DNA of 64,000 nt from Vibrio furnissii CIP 102972 (GTDB lineage Bacteria; Pseudomonadota; Gammaproteobacteria; Enterobacterales; Vibrionaceae). This document shows positions 36,007-43,910 of this stretch, in pieces. The stretch covers positions 496,001 through 560,000 of the forward strand of contig NZ_ACZP01000014.1 in the NCBI RefSeq assembly GCF_000176175.1, given 5' to 3'. Both the position numbers and the translations under genes were made by a program. How positions within the stretch are numbered: position 1 is the first letter of the stretch; each line of letters begins with the position of its first letter. The notes under the pieces are model-generated. The model saw only the letters and a program-made list of their open reading frames with translations. It made no database searches and had not been told where the DNA came from.

Positions 36007-36712
36007 ATTATTTATTTCCACCCTGTGTGGCGCTATATTTTTCTCTCCTTGCTCATATTCAGCGATTGCGATTGATCGAACTAGAGCTATATTTTTAGAG
36101 GGAGAAAAATCCATCAGCTTAAAGATCCACAATTATAGTGAAAACGCACCATATTTAGTTCAAGCATGGGTGGATGATGGAAACGCTCAAAAAGACCGCT
36201 ATTTCACAGCCATCCCTCCAATTCAGCGTGTTAACGAAAACTCTGACACGAAATTTAGAGTTGTGGACATCAACAGTCAATCTTTACCAAATGATCGTGA
36301 AAGTGTTCAGTACCTTAGTATTCGGGAAATTCCGCCAAAATCATCAAATGAAAACGTACTTCAAATATCCACACAAAGTCGAATAAAATTATTTTATCGA
36401 CCAAAATCAATCTCTAGTTTGATGACTGATAACTATAGTCCATTAAATGAACTCACCGTATATTTTAGTGAACAAAAAATGTTGCTAGAAGATAATTCTC
36501 CGTTTCATATAACAATTAGTTCAATTGAAGATGAAAATAAAATAATTTATGACAAGGCTTTAATGATAAAACCATTTGAAAATATTTCTATAGATATAGA
36601 GAAAACCATTGACAGCAAAAAAACATTATTTATTACTTATATTGATGATTGGGGTGGAAAAAGAAAAGAGACTTTTTCTTGTAATTGGGGGAAATGCAAA
36701 ATTGTCCAATAA
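35999..36712 (+). CDS. Periplasmic fimbrial chaperone (PapD-like)
   Basis: A 237-residue chaperone: signal peptide (ending CSYSA), then an Ig-like domain with AIDRTRAIFLEGEKSISLKI (the basic Arg for pilin C-terminus binding), PYLVQAWVDDGN and YFTAIPPIQRV, and the FG-side SVQYLSIREIPPKS and RIKLFYRP motifs. The second Ig domain ends in KETFSCNWGKC, a C-terminal cysteine pair. It donates a strand to pilin subunits and hands them to the usher. The start overlaps the usher stop; the 3' end overlaps the minor pilin gene. Confidence 0.93.
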   Translation: MNKLFISTLCGAIFFSPCSYSAIAIDRTRAIFLEGEKSISLKIHNYSENAPYLVQAWVDDGNAQKDRYFTAIPPIQRVNENSDTKFRVVDINSQSLPNDRESVQYLSIREIPPKSSNENVLQISTQSRIKLFYRPKSISSLMTDNYSPLNELTVYFSEQKMLLEDNSPFHITISSIEDENKIIYDKALMIKPFENISIDIEKTIDSKKTLFITYIDDWGGKRKETFSCNWGKCKIVQ

Positions 36713-37196
36713 TTTTCCATTCTTCATATATTCAATTTTTATTTTTTTTAGTCATCTATGTTTAGCCGAAACAGAATATTTTCAGATTGAGTTCAAAGGA
36801 AAATTCACTGTTGAAACGTGCGCCTTACTTTCTGAAAGTGAGAATATTAATATACCATTTACCGATACAAAAATTGAATATTCAGAAAAAATATATTCTG
36901 AAATTATAGAGATAAAATTTCAAAACTGTGAACACACTAAATCCATAGATAATATTATATTTTATGGCAACACTTTAAATGAAACAGCAGAGTTGATTGA
37001 GACGTCTTTACAGGGATTAGCGATTGGATTAGAAAACATCGACGGATCAGAAGTGATATTCAACACTCCTAATGATTTAACAGATTTTCAATCAAATATC
37101 TTATTTTACAAGGCTTACATTGAACGCATAAAAAATGGTGATTTTCATGGTGGTGAATTTACTTCATCACTCACATTTGTAATAGAATATAAGTAG
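36702..37196 (+). CDS. Minor pilin / adaptor subunit
   Basis: A 164-residue secreted subunit. The open frame reaches back to 36609, but that would fuse non-signal sequence ahead of the leader. A TTG at 36702, with GGGGGA about 10 bases upstream, starts a proper signal peptide (MSNNFPFFIYSIFIFFSHLC then LAETEYF) and overlaps the chaperone by 11 bases. Mature features: donor-strand-like FQIEFKGKFTVETCALL, a second Cys in FQNCEH, and the terminal FVIEYK that resembles the pilin C-terminal strand. Between chaperone and adhesin it is the natural tip adaptor (PapF/MrpG position). Confidence 0.75.
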   Translation: MSNNFPFFIYSIFIFFSHLCLAETEYFQIEFKGKFTVETCALLSESENINIPFTDTKIEYSEKIYSEIIEIKFQNCEHTKSIDNIIFYGNTLNETAELIETSLQGLAIGLENIDGSEVIFNTPNDLTDFQSNILFYKAYIERIKNGDFHGGEFTSSLTFVIEYK

Positions 37197-37202
37197 CTGA
37201 AT

Positions 37203-38063
37203 ATGTTTAAAACAATAACACATATCATGACAATAATAACTATTATATTTTCAAACTTAACTTATGGCGGAGAGTTTATATATGTTCCGATGATCACTGG
37301 TGTCGGTAACTATGATTATCTTATGTGTCAGCACTGGTCTCTTCCCGTAACGGTCACCGGGATTCCTTATCCAAAAAGTGTCGTTGAAAGTTGGGCAAAA
37401 CCAGCACCTGATGGAGACGGGAATATTGCAGGATTAACACATGTCAATTACGACGGACCTGGGTATTGGAACGTTTCAGGCGGACCTGCAGAAACTTATG
37501 TCTCAATCAAGAAAACCGACTCACTGATATCAGCTATTGAATTGTTATCAAAGCATTACGGCATCGAAAACGGTGGTTCAACCACACTCACTGTACAACA
37601 CCATGGTGGTTGCCCACCGAACAATGAAAAAGAATGTTTAGGTATATTTTATTTCATTGGATGGATGATGAATACTAATTATTCATCATCTGAACCAGTA
37701 AAAAAGAATGTTGTTCCTAGTGGTTGTTACAATGTTCCGCCAACGACACATCGATGCTTATGGAAAAATAACAATTTAACCATTGATGTAGGTACATGGA
37801 GTGTACCTCACACGAGTGGAACTTCAGGAGAAAGAGATCTACAAATTGAATGTACTACAAATACAGACATAAAAATATCATGGGAAAACCCATCGACCCT
37901 TTTAGATGGAAGAATATCCATTACAATTAATGACAAAGAGAGCAATAAAATTCACTCAGTCAATAGCGGCATAAATGTCATAAAAATGAAATACAACTAC
38001 CAATTTCCTACACAACCTGGAGATGATTATGCCACTACGTTTTTACTCATTGACTATATTTAA
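37203..38063 (+). CDS. Putative two-domain pilus tip adhesin (PapG/MrpH-position)
   Basis: A 286-residue secreted protein, signal peptide residues 1-22. The N-terminal half (about 23-165) is unlike pilins, rich in Trp, Gly and Pro, with His80, His118, His133-His134 and Cys42, 137 and 145. The C-terminal half (about 172-286) looks like a pilin domain: Cys175/185/217, NLTIDVGTWSVPH, RDLQIECTTN, RISITIND and a terminal FLLIDYI. Last gene of the operon, where PapG or MrpH sits in Pap and MR/P systems. Receptor binding is inferred from position and architecture; MrpH coordinates Zn through three His, so the His cluster may matter. I recognise no close named homologue. Confidence 0.7.
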   Translation: MFKTITHIMTIITIIFSNLTYGGEFIYVPMITGVGNYDYLMCQHWSLPVTVTGIPYPKSVVESWAKPAPDGDGNIAGLTHVNYDGPGYWNVSGGPAETYVSIKKTDSLISAIELLSKHYGIENGGSTTLTVQHHGGCPPNNEKECLGIFYFIGWMMNTNYSSSEPVKKNVVPSGCYNVPPTTHRCLWKNNNLTIDVGTWSVPHTSGTSGERDLQIECTTNTDIKISWENPSTLLDGRISITINDKESNKIHSVNSGINVIKMKYNYQFPTQPGDDYATTFLLIDYI

Positions 38064-38632
38064 ATTATATTGCTAATCCCATGGAGATATATAATTTCAC
38101 CGTTATAATTAGTAGAAAAATATATATCTCCATTTACTTTTTTGTAAAATAAATCGTTGTCAGACACTGGGATATTTAGAATATGTGAATAGTTTTTGAA
38201 TAAGTCAAACCCATCTGGCAATTCTAGATTATAGCTTAAATTATACCGATTGGACTGATAATTACCTTTAATTTCATTCCCTTTTACATTTCCATTGCTA
38301 TGATAACTTGCTATTTCCTGACCATCAGAAAGTTGAATTTTCACATGATTTTCTTGGTGATAAACATCTTTATTTATCTTGTAAAGCAGTGCTTTATTAT
38401 ATTTATAGATGCAATCATCTAGTGACTTAAATTTAGAGTGGCAATATACAGATGACTGGCCATATATAGACATCGTATCAGAAAATGCATTTTTTGTATG
38501 AACTAAGTTTCCATAATCGGATTCTACAATATCACTGATTTTTTTGACCCAATGATCTATTAGCTCAAAGTTGTCATTGTGGATTATATTTATAACGATA
38601 GCCGAAATATTAAAAATATGGATAGATAACAT
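38060..38632 (-). CDS. ToxS/TcpH-like membrane-periplasmic partner protein
   Basis: A 190-residue protein with one N-terminal hydrophobic segment (MLSIHIFNISAIVINII) and a periplasmic remainder with two Cys (about 64 and 73) and patterns such as NNDN-free hydrophilic repeats ending GEIIYLHGISN. A TTG at 38662 adds ten residues; neither start has a good Shine-Dalgarno. It follows the ToxR-like gene by 6-36 bases on the same strand, exactly as ToxS follows ToxR and TcpH follows TcpP, which protect the regulator from proteolysis. Function is inferred from architecture and context; no motif proves it. Its stop overlaps the adhesin stop by four bases. Confidence 0.55.
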   Translation of the reverse strand: MLSIHIFNISAIVINIIHNDNFELIDHWVKKISDIVESDYGNLVHTKNAFSDTMSIYGQSSVYCHSKFKSLDDCIYKYNKALLYKINKDVYHQENHVKIQLSDGQEIASYHSNGNVKGNEIKGNYQSNRYNLSYNLELPDGFDLFKNYSHILNIPVSDNDLFYKKVNGDIYFSTNYNGEIIYLHGISNII

Positions 38633-38668
38633 CTTGTCTGTAACTAATATGGTGGTACTCAATTTTCG

Positions 38669-39211
38669 TTATTTTACTGCTGGAATATTATTAAATAAAT
38701 ATAAAATTTTTCCATAATCAACATCATTGTTATTTATGGAGTACAACGAAACAACATCATTACTGACTTTGTGAGAATAACTATCTTGATTATTATAATA
38801 GTCGCAGAGAAGGAACATTGTAATAGAAGCACTAATACCATAGTAAATGATATTTCTAACGCTCAGATGATTAATTCTATCTATGTGATTGATTTTATTC
38901 TCTATAAAAATAAGCACGGATACATCTTTTATATAATATCCTACAGTTGGAACTGTATAAATTACATCATCAAAACCTAAATTAGAAAACTTGCGCCTTA
39001 GAGAAAGAATATATTTATTTAAACTTGAATCAGCATTAATAGAATGGGGCCATACTGCTGATTTTAAATCACTTCTAGAAGAAATATGGCCAAGTTTACT
39101 TTTATCAAAAAGTTCTACTAACAGATGTTTTTCTTTGTTACTCAAGCGCTCTTTTATTTTTGTTTTATTGTTAATAATTATATTTTTTGTTGTGTCAAAC
39201 TTAACTTTCAT
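38669..39211 (-). CDS. ToxR/TcpP-like membrane-anchored winged-helix regulator
   Basis: A 180-residue protein. Residues about 20-95 form an OmpR/ToxR winged helix: RLSNKEKHLLVELFDKS, SRSDLKSAVWP, SLNKYILSLRRKFSNLGF and IYTVPTVGYYI. A single transmembrane helix follows at about 119-137 (NIIYYGISASITMFLLCDYY) with about 43 periplasmic residues. There is no receiver domain. This is the ToxR/TcpP/CadC layout, binding DNA while anchored in the inner membrane. With its partner gene just downstream, the pair should sense an envelope signal and control the neighbouring pilus; targets are inferred. Confidence 0.83.
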   Translation of the reverse strand: MKVKFDTTKNIIINNKTKIKERLSNKEKHLLVELFDKSKLGHISSRSDLKSAVWPHSINADSSLNKYILSLRRKFSNLGFDDVIYTVPTVGYYIKDVSVLIFIENKINHIDRINHLSVRNIIYYGISASITMFLLCDYYNNQDSYSHKVSNDVVSLYSINNNDVDYGKILYLFNNIPAVK

Positions 39212-39286
39212 GTTCGTAATACTTCATTAAATACGTCGTGGAAATATAATGTTTTTTATCTTATTGTCAATATATAAAGAGGTTTT

Positions 39287-40010
39287 ATGTTCTACTTTGT
39301 TAGATTTGATGGTGACCTATACTTTCAAAAAATATTTAATTCTCCTCAAATGAGAGAAATCGGTTATGAAATATTGTTCAGACCAAGAAAAATAATAAAT
39401 CGTTCTTTTTTTGGTCTAAAATCCATAGAAACAATCTAGAAGAAAAGGTGGATTTTACAATCTTAAATAAATTGTTAACCTATTTAAGCACGATGCACTT
39501 ACCTAAGCATAAAACCATCTCTATAAACATACATCACGTCAGTGTATTGGATGATTACAATCAGAAACTTATATATAAAATTGCTCAGTACCTTGAGCTA
39601 AATGAGTGTACTTTGTGTTTGGAATTAGTAGAAAATGGAGCAATCCCAAACTATTACTTGTTAAAAAATCCCTATCGACGTTAAAAAAACAATGCACAAA
39701 TTTAAAAATTCACCTAGACGATTTTTCTGAAGGGTTAAATAACATTGGGATTATGTATTACTTAGGCGGTCTAATTGATGGTATAAAGATTTCACATTCA
39801 ACAATGTCTTCCGTAAAACACAAAAACCTTATCGATTTTTGTATTTACTTCTCAAAGAAATTTGATATTGGAAGCATTACGTTCGAAGGAATTGATGAGG
39901 CCGCAAAAATCGCAACCGTCAAAGGTCTTGATGTTGCACAAATATCACTGCAAGGTTTTTTGTTGCATAAACCTGCACCAATTACAGAACTCAACATAGA
40001 ATCGTCTTAA
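39287..40010 (+). pseudogene. Stand-alone EAL phosphodiesterase gene with two frameshifts
   Basis: Three consecutive frames together encode one EAL domain. Frame 1 (39287 to about 39412) starts MFYFVRFDGDLYFQKIF and gives GYEILFRP. Frame 2 (to about 39668) gives ISINIHHVSVLD and LCLELVENG. Frame 3 (to 40010) gives IHLDDFSEGLNNIG, IDGIKIS, FEGIDEAAK and ISLQGFLLHKP. The shifts fall at a T7 run (39406-39412) and an A6 run (39663-39668); one added base in each restores a 241-codon gene. The main catalytic Glu, Asn, Asp-Asp, Lys and Gln positions survive. Decay, phase variation or sequencing error are all possible. Confidence 0.85.
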
Positions 40011-40029
40011 ATTCATCATTAGATCAAAA

Positions 40030-40056
40030 AAATAGGCACATCATTTGTGCCTATTT
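40030..40056. terminator. Bidirectional terminator closing the AT-rich region
   Basis: Stem AAATAGGCACA / TGTGCCTATTT (11 bp) with loop TCATT, preceded by a run of A. It serves the EAL gene and the convergent amidohydrolase gene. Confidence 0.9.
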
Positions 40057-40074
40057 CATCATGCAGTTCAAATA

Positions 40075-41205
40075 TCAAAAACCGTTAATCTGCTCAATCA
40101 AACTGGCAAAAATGCGCTGACCAATCGGCGTCAATTCATCGGGGAAATCGTAGTCCGGGTTGTGCAGTTGTGGGCTTTGTTGGCCCGAGCCGAGCACGAA
40201 CATCGCGCCCTCTTTTGCGACCGCGGTAAACTGACCAAAATCTTCCGACCAACGCATCGGCTCGTCAAGCAGGGTGCACGGCGTCTGGGTGTTTTGACAC
40301 GCTTGCACCACCAAATCACAGCCCAGTGACGAATTCACGCTGGCCTGAAACACATCCTGCCATTCCAGAGACCACGCCAGCCCGCTCGCTTGCGCGCTCT
40401 GCTGCGCTAACTGCGTGGCGGCTTCCACCAACGTTTCCATCGCCTGATTGGTTTCACTGCGCAGCGTCGCCATCACCACCGCGTCGCCCGGCGCGGTGCC
40501 AAACGCAATTTCGCCTAATTTGGCGTGAATGACCGTCACCCAACAGCGCTCCGTGAGCGATGCCGGCAACGCGTTCAATTGCTCAATAATCTGACACATG
40601 GCCAGCGCCGGACTCACACCGTTTTCCGGATGCGCCGCGTGAGACGTTTTGCCTTTCAGACGAATGATCATGCCGCGTGACGCGCAATTAAACGGCCCAG
40701 CTTTGACCGCAACATGGCCCAGTGCCAGCCCCGGATAGTTGTGCAGCGCAAAGGCGAAATCCGGCATGAACGCAGCAAATTTGGCATCGTTCACCATGTT
40801 GATCGCCCCTTCCCCGGTCTCTTCCGCGGGTTGGAACGCCAACACCACTCGTCCTTTTTGCGGGCGTTGCTGGCTCAACTGTTGGCCGAGCGCGCTGACG
40901 ATCGCCATGTGACCATCGTGGCCGCATTGATGTGATACGCCCTGATGCAGCGAGCGGTGCGCAAACTGGTTGGTTTCTTCAATCGGCAGCGCATCCAACT
41001 CACAACGAATCAGAGTGGTTGGCCCCGGCGCTTGGCCTTGGAATACAAACGCCACGCCGCGGCCGCCCAATCCCGTCACCACCTCATCGGGCGAGAAAGC
41101 GCCAAATTGCGCGAGAATGCGCTCAGCGGTCTGATGTTCCTGATTGGAGAGTTCCGGGTATTGATGCAGTGTGCGACGAAACTGCGTCCAACAAATCTCA
41201 GCCAT
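40075..41205 (-). CDS. M20-family amidohydrolase (N-acyl amino acid / IAA-amino acid hydrolase-like)
   Basis: A 376-residue zinc hydrolase of peptidase family M20D. Metal-site motifs: LRCELDALPIEE region (RCELDALPI), SHQCGHDGHMAI, FQPAEETGEGAINM (catalytic Glu) and FALHNYPGLALGHV. The dimerisation domain is in the middle (IRLKGKTSHAAHPENGVSP). It cleaves amide bonds of acylated amino acids or related compounds. A strong AAGGAGGCGCC lies upstream. Divergent from a LuxR-type regulator that may control it. Confidence 0.93.
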   Translation of the reverse strand: MAEICWTQFRRTLHQYPELSNQEHQTAERILAQFGAFSPDEVVTGLGGRGVAFVFQGQAPGPTTLIRCELDALPIEETNQFAHRSLHQGVSHQCGHDGHMAIVSALGQQLSQQRPQKGRVVLAFQPAEETGEGAINMVNDAKFAAFMPDFAFALHNYPGLALGHVAVKAGPFNCASRGMIIRLKGKTSHAAHPENGVSPALAMCQIIEQLNALPASLTERCWVTVIHAKLGEIAFGTAPGDAVVMATLRSETNQAMETLVEAATQLAQQSAQASGLAWSLEWQDVFQASVNSSLGCDLVVQACQNTQTPCTLLDEPMRWSEDFGQFTAVAKEGAMFVLGSGQQSPQLHNPDYDFPDELTPIGQRIFASLIEQINGF

Positions 41206-41377
41206 AAAGCGGCGCCTCCTTGGGTTAACAAGCCTGTGAATGTTCAGCTTGCCGCAACATCGGCAATAAAATATTGATTCGCTTCACACTTTGTGGGGTG
41301 CGGCGCTTGGACGTCGCGCTCGATCTGTGGCGTGCAAACAGGCATACTGCCGTGATGTTTTCCAATCGGTAGTGTGT

Positions 41378-42220
41378 GTGCACGTCTCTCTTTCCGAATA
41401 TCACGCCTTAGGTGATGCGATTATCGCACTCAATACGCCCGCCTTTACGTCGCGCTATGTGGCGCTGCTGCGCGAGATTATCGATTTTGACTGCGCGGTG
41501 ATGCTTGGCTATCGCCACAACAAACACCCGATTTATCTCTACGATTCGATTCCGGATAACCGCGAACTGCTGTTTCAACGCTACCTGACGGAGTCATATC
41601 AGCACGATCCGTTCTATCGTTTGGTGGCCGATACGCAGCGAGAAGGCGTGTTTCATCTCAGCGAGATGACCGATGCGCCGCACAGTTATCAGCAACACCA
41701 TTACCAACAGCAGTTTTATCCGCAAACCGGCTGGCAAGATGAAATGAGCCTGGTGGTGCAACTCGACCATGAGCGCTGGATTTTGCTCTACCTTGGCCAC
41801 CTTGCTGCCGGGCGCAGTTTTTCCGCGCAGGACCGACAAGCGCTCAAACAGCGCTTTCACACGCTGGCGCCGCTCTGCCGCCAACATTGGAGCGCCAATG
41901 CGCTGCTGCTGGCCCACAGCGATGACACCGCGCTGGAAAGCGAGACCAACCACACGCCCGACATGCGCCGCTGGGTGGAACGCGCACTAGCAAGCTTTGG
42001 CACCCAACTGCTGAGCCCGCGCGAGCAGCAAATTACCGCCTTGCTGGTACAAGGGTTGGATTCGCAAGAGATCGCCACGCAACTGGGCATCACACACGGC
42101 ACGGTCAAAAATCATCGCAAGCGCATCTACGCTCAGCTTCATGTCGCCTCGCTCAGTGAACTGTTTCAGCTGTTTTTAAATCACCTGATTGGCGCGCCCA
42201 ACCATTCACCACGCGCTTGA
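41378..42220 (+). CDS. LuxR-family helix-turn-helix regulator
   Basis: About 280 residues. The C-terminal LuxR/NarL HTH is clear: LLSPREQQITALLVQGLDSQ, EIATQLGITHGTVKNHRKRI and YAQLHVASLSELFQ. The N-terminal 180 residues look like a GAF/PAS-like sensor but carry no diagnostic motif. The start is uncertain: the frame runs back to a TTG at 41291, and the GTG at 41378 (VHVSLSEYHALGDAII) was chosen as the more plausible N-terminus, with only a weak ribosome-binding site. Divergent from the M20 amidohydrolase. Confidence 0.85.
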   Translation: MHVSLSEYHALGDAIIALNTPAFTSRYVALLREIIDFDCAVMLGYRHNKHPIYLYDSIPDNRELLFQRYLTESYQHDPFYRLVADTQREGVFHLSEMTDAPHSYQQHHYQQQFYPQTGWQDEMSLVVQLDHERWILLYLGHLAAGRSFSAQDRQALKQRFHTLAPLCRQHWSANALLLAHSDDTALESETNHTPDMRRWVERALASFGTQLLSPREQQITALLVQGLDSQEIATQLGITHGTVKNHRKRIYAQLHVASLSELFQLFLNHLIGAPNHSPRA

Positions 42221-42230
42221 AAAAATCACC

Positions 42231-42255
42231 GCGATTATCCCTTTAGGGACATCGC
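42231..42255 (+). repeat. Nested hairpin between the luxR-type gene and tyrS
   Basis: Arms GCGAT/ATCGC enclosing TCCCT-TT-AGGGA, about 10 bases after the regulator stop. There is no T-run, so terminator activity is uncertain; it may also lie in the tyrS leader. Confidence 0.55.
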
Positions 42256-42306
42256 CGACCCAAAGCCCTTTCCGTTACTCTGCCTGCAAGACATCTTGGA
42301 GGCTGT

Positions 42307-43569
42307 ATGAATTCCCAAACCCTATTTCATGATTTAACCGCGCGCGGCCTGATCGCGCAAAGCACATCACTTGATGAACTCACCGCCCTATTCTCTGAAC
42401 CACAAACCCTGTACTGTGGCTTTGATCCAACGGCGGGCAGCCTGCACATTGGTCACTTGGTACCGCTATTGATGCTTAAACGTTTTCAGGATGCGGGGCA
42501 CCAAGCCATTGCGCTGATTGGCGGCGCAACGGGCATGATTGGCGACCCAAGCTTTAAAGCCACCGAACGCACACTCAACTCAGCGCAGACCGTGCAGCAA
42601 TGGGTGGACGATTTACGCCAGCAGATCACGCATACCATGACGCCGCATCTCACCCAGCCACTGCGGTGTGTCAATAACGCCGACTGGACAGGCCAAGTGA
42701 ATGTGATCGACTTCTTCCGCGACATCGGCAAACACTTTTCGGTCAATGCGATGATCAACCGCGAATCGGTGAAACAGCGCCTGGCTCGTCCAGACCAAGG
42801 CATTTCGTTCACCGAATTCAGCTACTCGCTGCTGCAATCGTTCGACTTTGCCCATTTGAACCGCGAACATCAGTGTCGCCTGCAAATTGGCGGTAACGAT
42901 CAATGGGGCAACATCGTCAGCGGCATCGACCTCACCCGTCGCCTGAACAACGAAACCGTGCATGGTTTAACACTGCCACTGATCACCAAATCCGACGGCA
43001 CCAAATTTGGTAAAACCGAAGGGGGCGCCGTTTGGCTGGACGCGAGTAAGACCTCGCCCTACGCGTTCTACCAGTTCTGGTTGAACACCGACGATGCCGA
43101 TGTATACCGTTTTCTGCGTTACTACACCTTCCTGTCGGTGGACGAGATTGCACGCATTGAAGCCGAAGATGCCGCGCGAAGCGGCAAGCCGCAAGCGCAG
43201 CAAATTCTGGCCGAGAACATCACTGCGTTTGTGCATGGGGAAGCGGGCTTAGCGAGCGCGCAGCGCATCAGTGACGCCCTGTTCAGTGGCGCTGTTGCGC
43301 AGCTCAGCCGAGATGAACTGGCACAGTTGGAGTTGGACGGGCTGCCGTGCACCACCGTCAGCACCGCTGATGATGTGGTTGAACTGTTGATCGCATCGCA
43401 ACTCGCCAGCTCCAAGCGTCAGGCACGCGAATGGTTGGCCAATGGCGCCATTCGCGTCAACGGGGAAAAAATGGCCGACGCCGATTTAAGCCACAGTTTT
43501 GCGCTGTTCGATCGCTACTACCTGCTGCAACGCGGTAAGAAACAGTTTGCGCTGATCAAACTGAGCTAA
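42307..43569 (+). CDS. tyrS: Tyrosyl-tRNA synthetase
   Basis: A 420-residue class I synthetase, colinear with the E. coli enzyme (424). It has the HIGH motif ([16 protein letters not shown], residues 47-50), tyrosine-pocket [35 protein letters not shown] and the KMSKS-equivalent [10 protein letters not shown]-terminal S4-like RNA-binding domain is present ([20 protein letters not shown]). It charges tRNA-Tyr. CTTGGAGGC supplies a strong ribosome-binding site. It stands alone among accessory genes; vibrios may carry more than one tyrS, so this may be a second copy. Confidence 0.96.
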   Translation: MNSQTLFHDLTARGLIAQSTSLDELTALFSEPQTLYCGFDPTAGSLHIGHLVPLLMLKRFQDAGHQAIALIGGATGMIGDPSFKATERTLNSAQTVQQWVDDLRQQITHTMTPHLTQPLRCVNNADWTGQVNVIDFFRDIGKHFSVNAMINRESVKQRLARPDQGISFTEFSYSLLQSFDFAHLNREHQCRLQIGGNDQWGNIVSGIDLTRRLNNETVHGLTLPLITKSDGTKFGKTEGGAVWLDASKTSPYAFYQFWLNTDDADVYRFLRYYTFLSVDEIARIEAEDAARSGKPQAQQILAENITAFVHGEAGLASAQRISDALFSGAVAQLSRDELAQLELDGLPCTTVSTADDVVELLIASQLASSKRQAREWLANGAIRVNGEKMADADLSHSFALFDRYYLLQRGKKQFALIKLS

Positions 43570-43583
43570 GCCGAGCACCTTAA

Positions 43584-43618
43584 CATTGTCCGCCGCGCTG
43601 CTGGTGTGGCGGGCAATG
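43584..43618 (+). repeat. Hairpin after tyrS
   Basis: Arms CATTGTCCGCC and GGCGGGCAATG pair over 11 positions with one G-U, with a 13-base loop. No T-run. The rest of the 341-base stretch to 43910 shows no gene that I can support; it should contain the promoter of the CZB protein gene. Confidence 0.6.
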
Positions 43619-43910
43619 CCTCCATTCCCACTCCAATTCGCTCATTCTGCCGCCAGAACTGAGCACTCAATACCGCCATCATCCGCCGCACAGATAGAAA
43701 CCTAAAACTCATTTAAATAACTAATATATAAGTAATTTTTTCTTTCACAATTGCTGGGTATTTATGCATTTCTATGGTGTAACTCTCGAAATGACGGTGA
43801 CTGAAAATGGCATAATCTCGAGTGCAATCGATATCACGCATCAACGCGTGCAACACAAAGCGGCAGGGCATTGCTGCTTGTTGTTAGTTCAGCTAATTTG
43901 GGAGGCAGCA

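Noticed and set aside
31773..40074. Attachment-site direct repeats flanking the AT-rich island
   Set aside because: I compared sequence near both edges by eye and found no matching direct repeat, tRNA gene or integrase, so no specific insertion mechanism is claimed.
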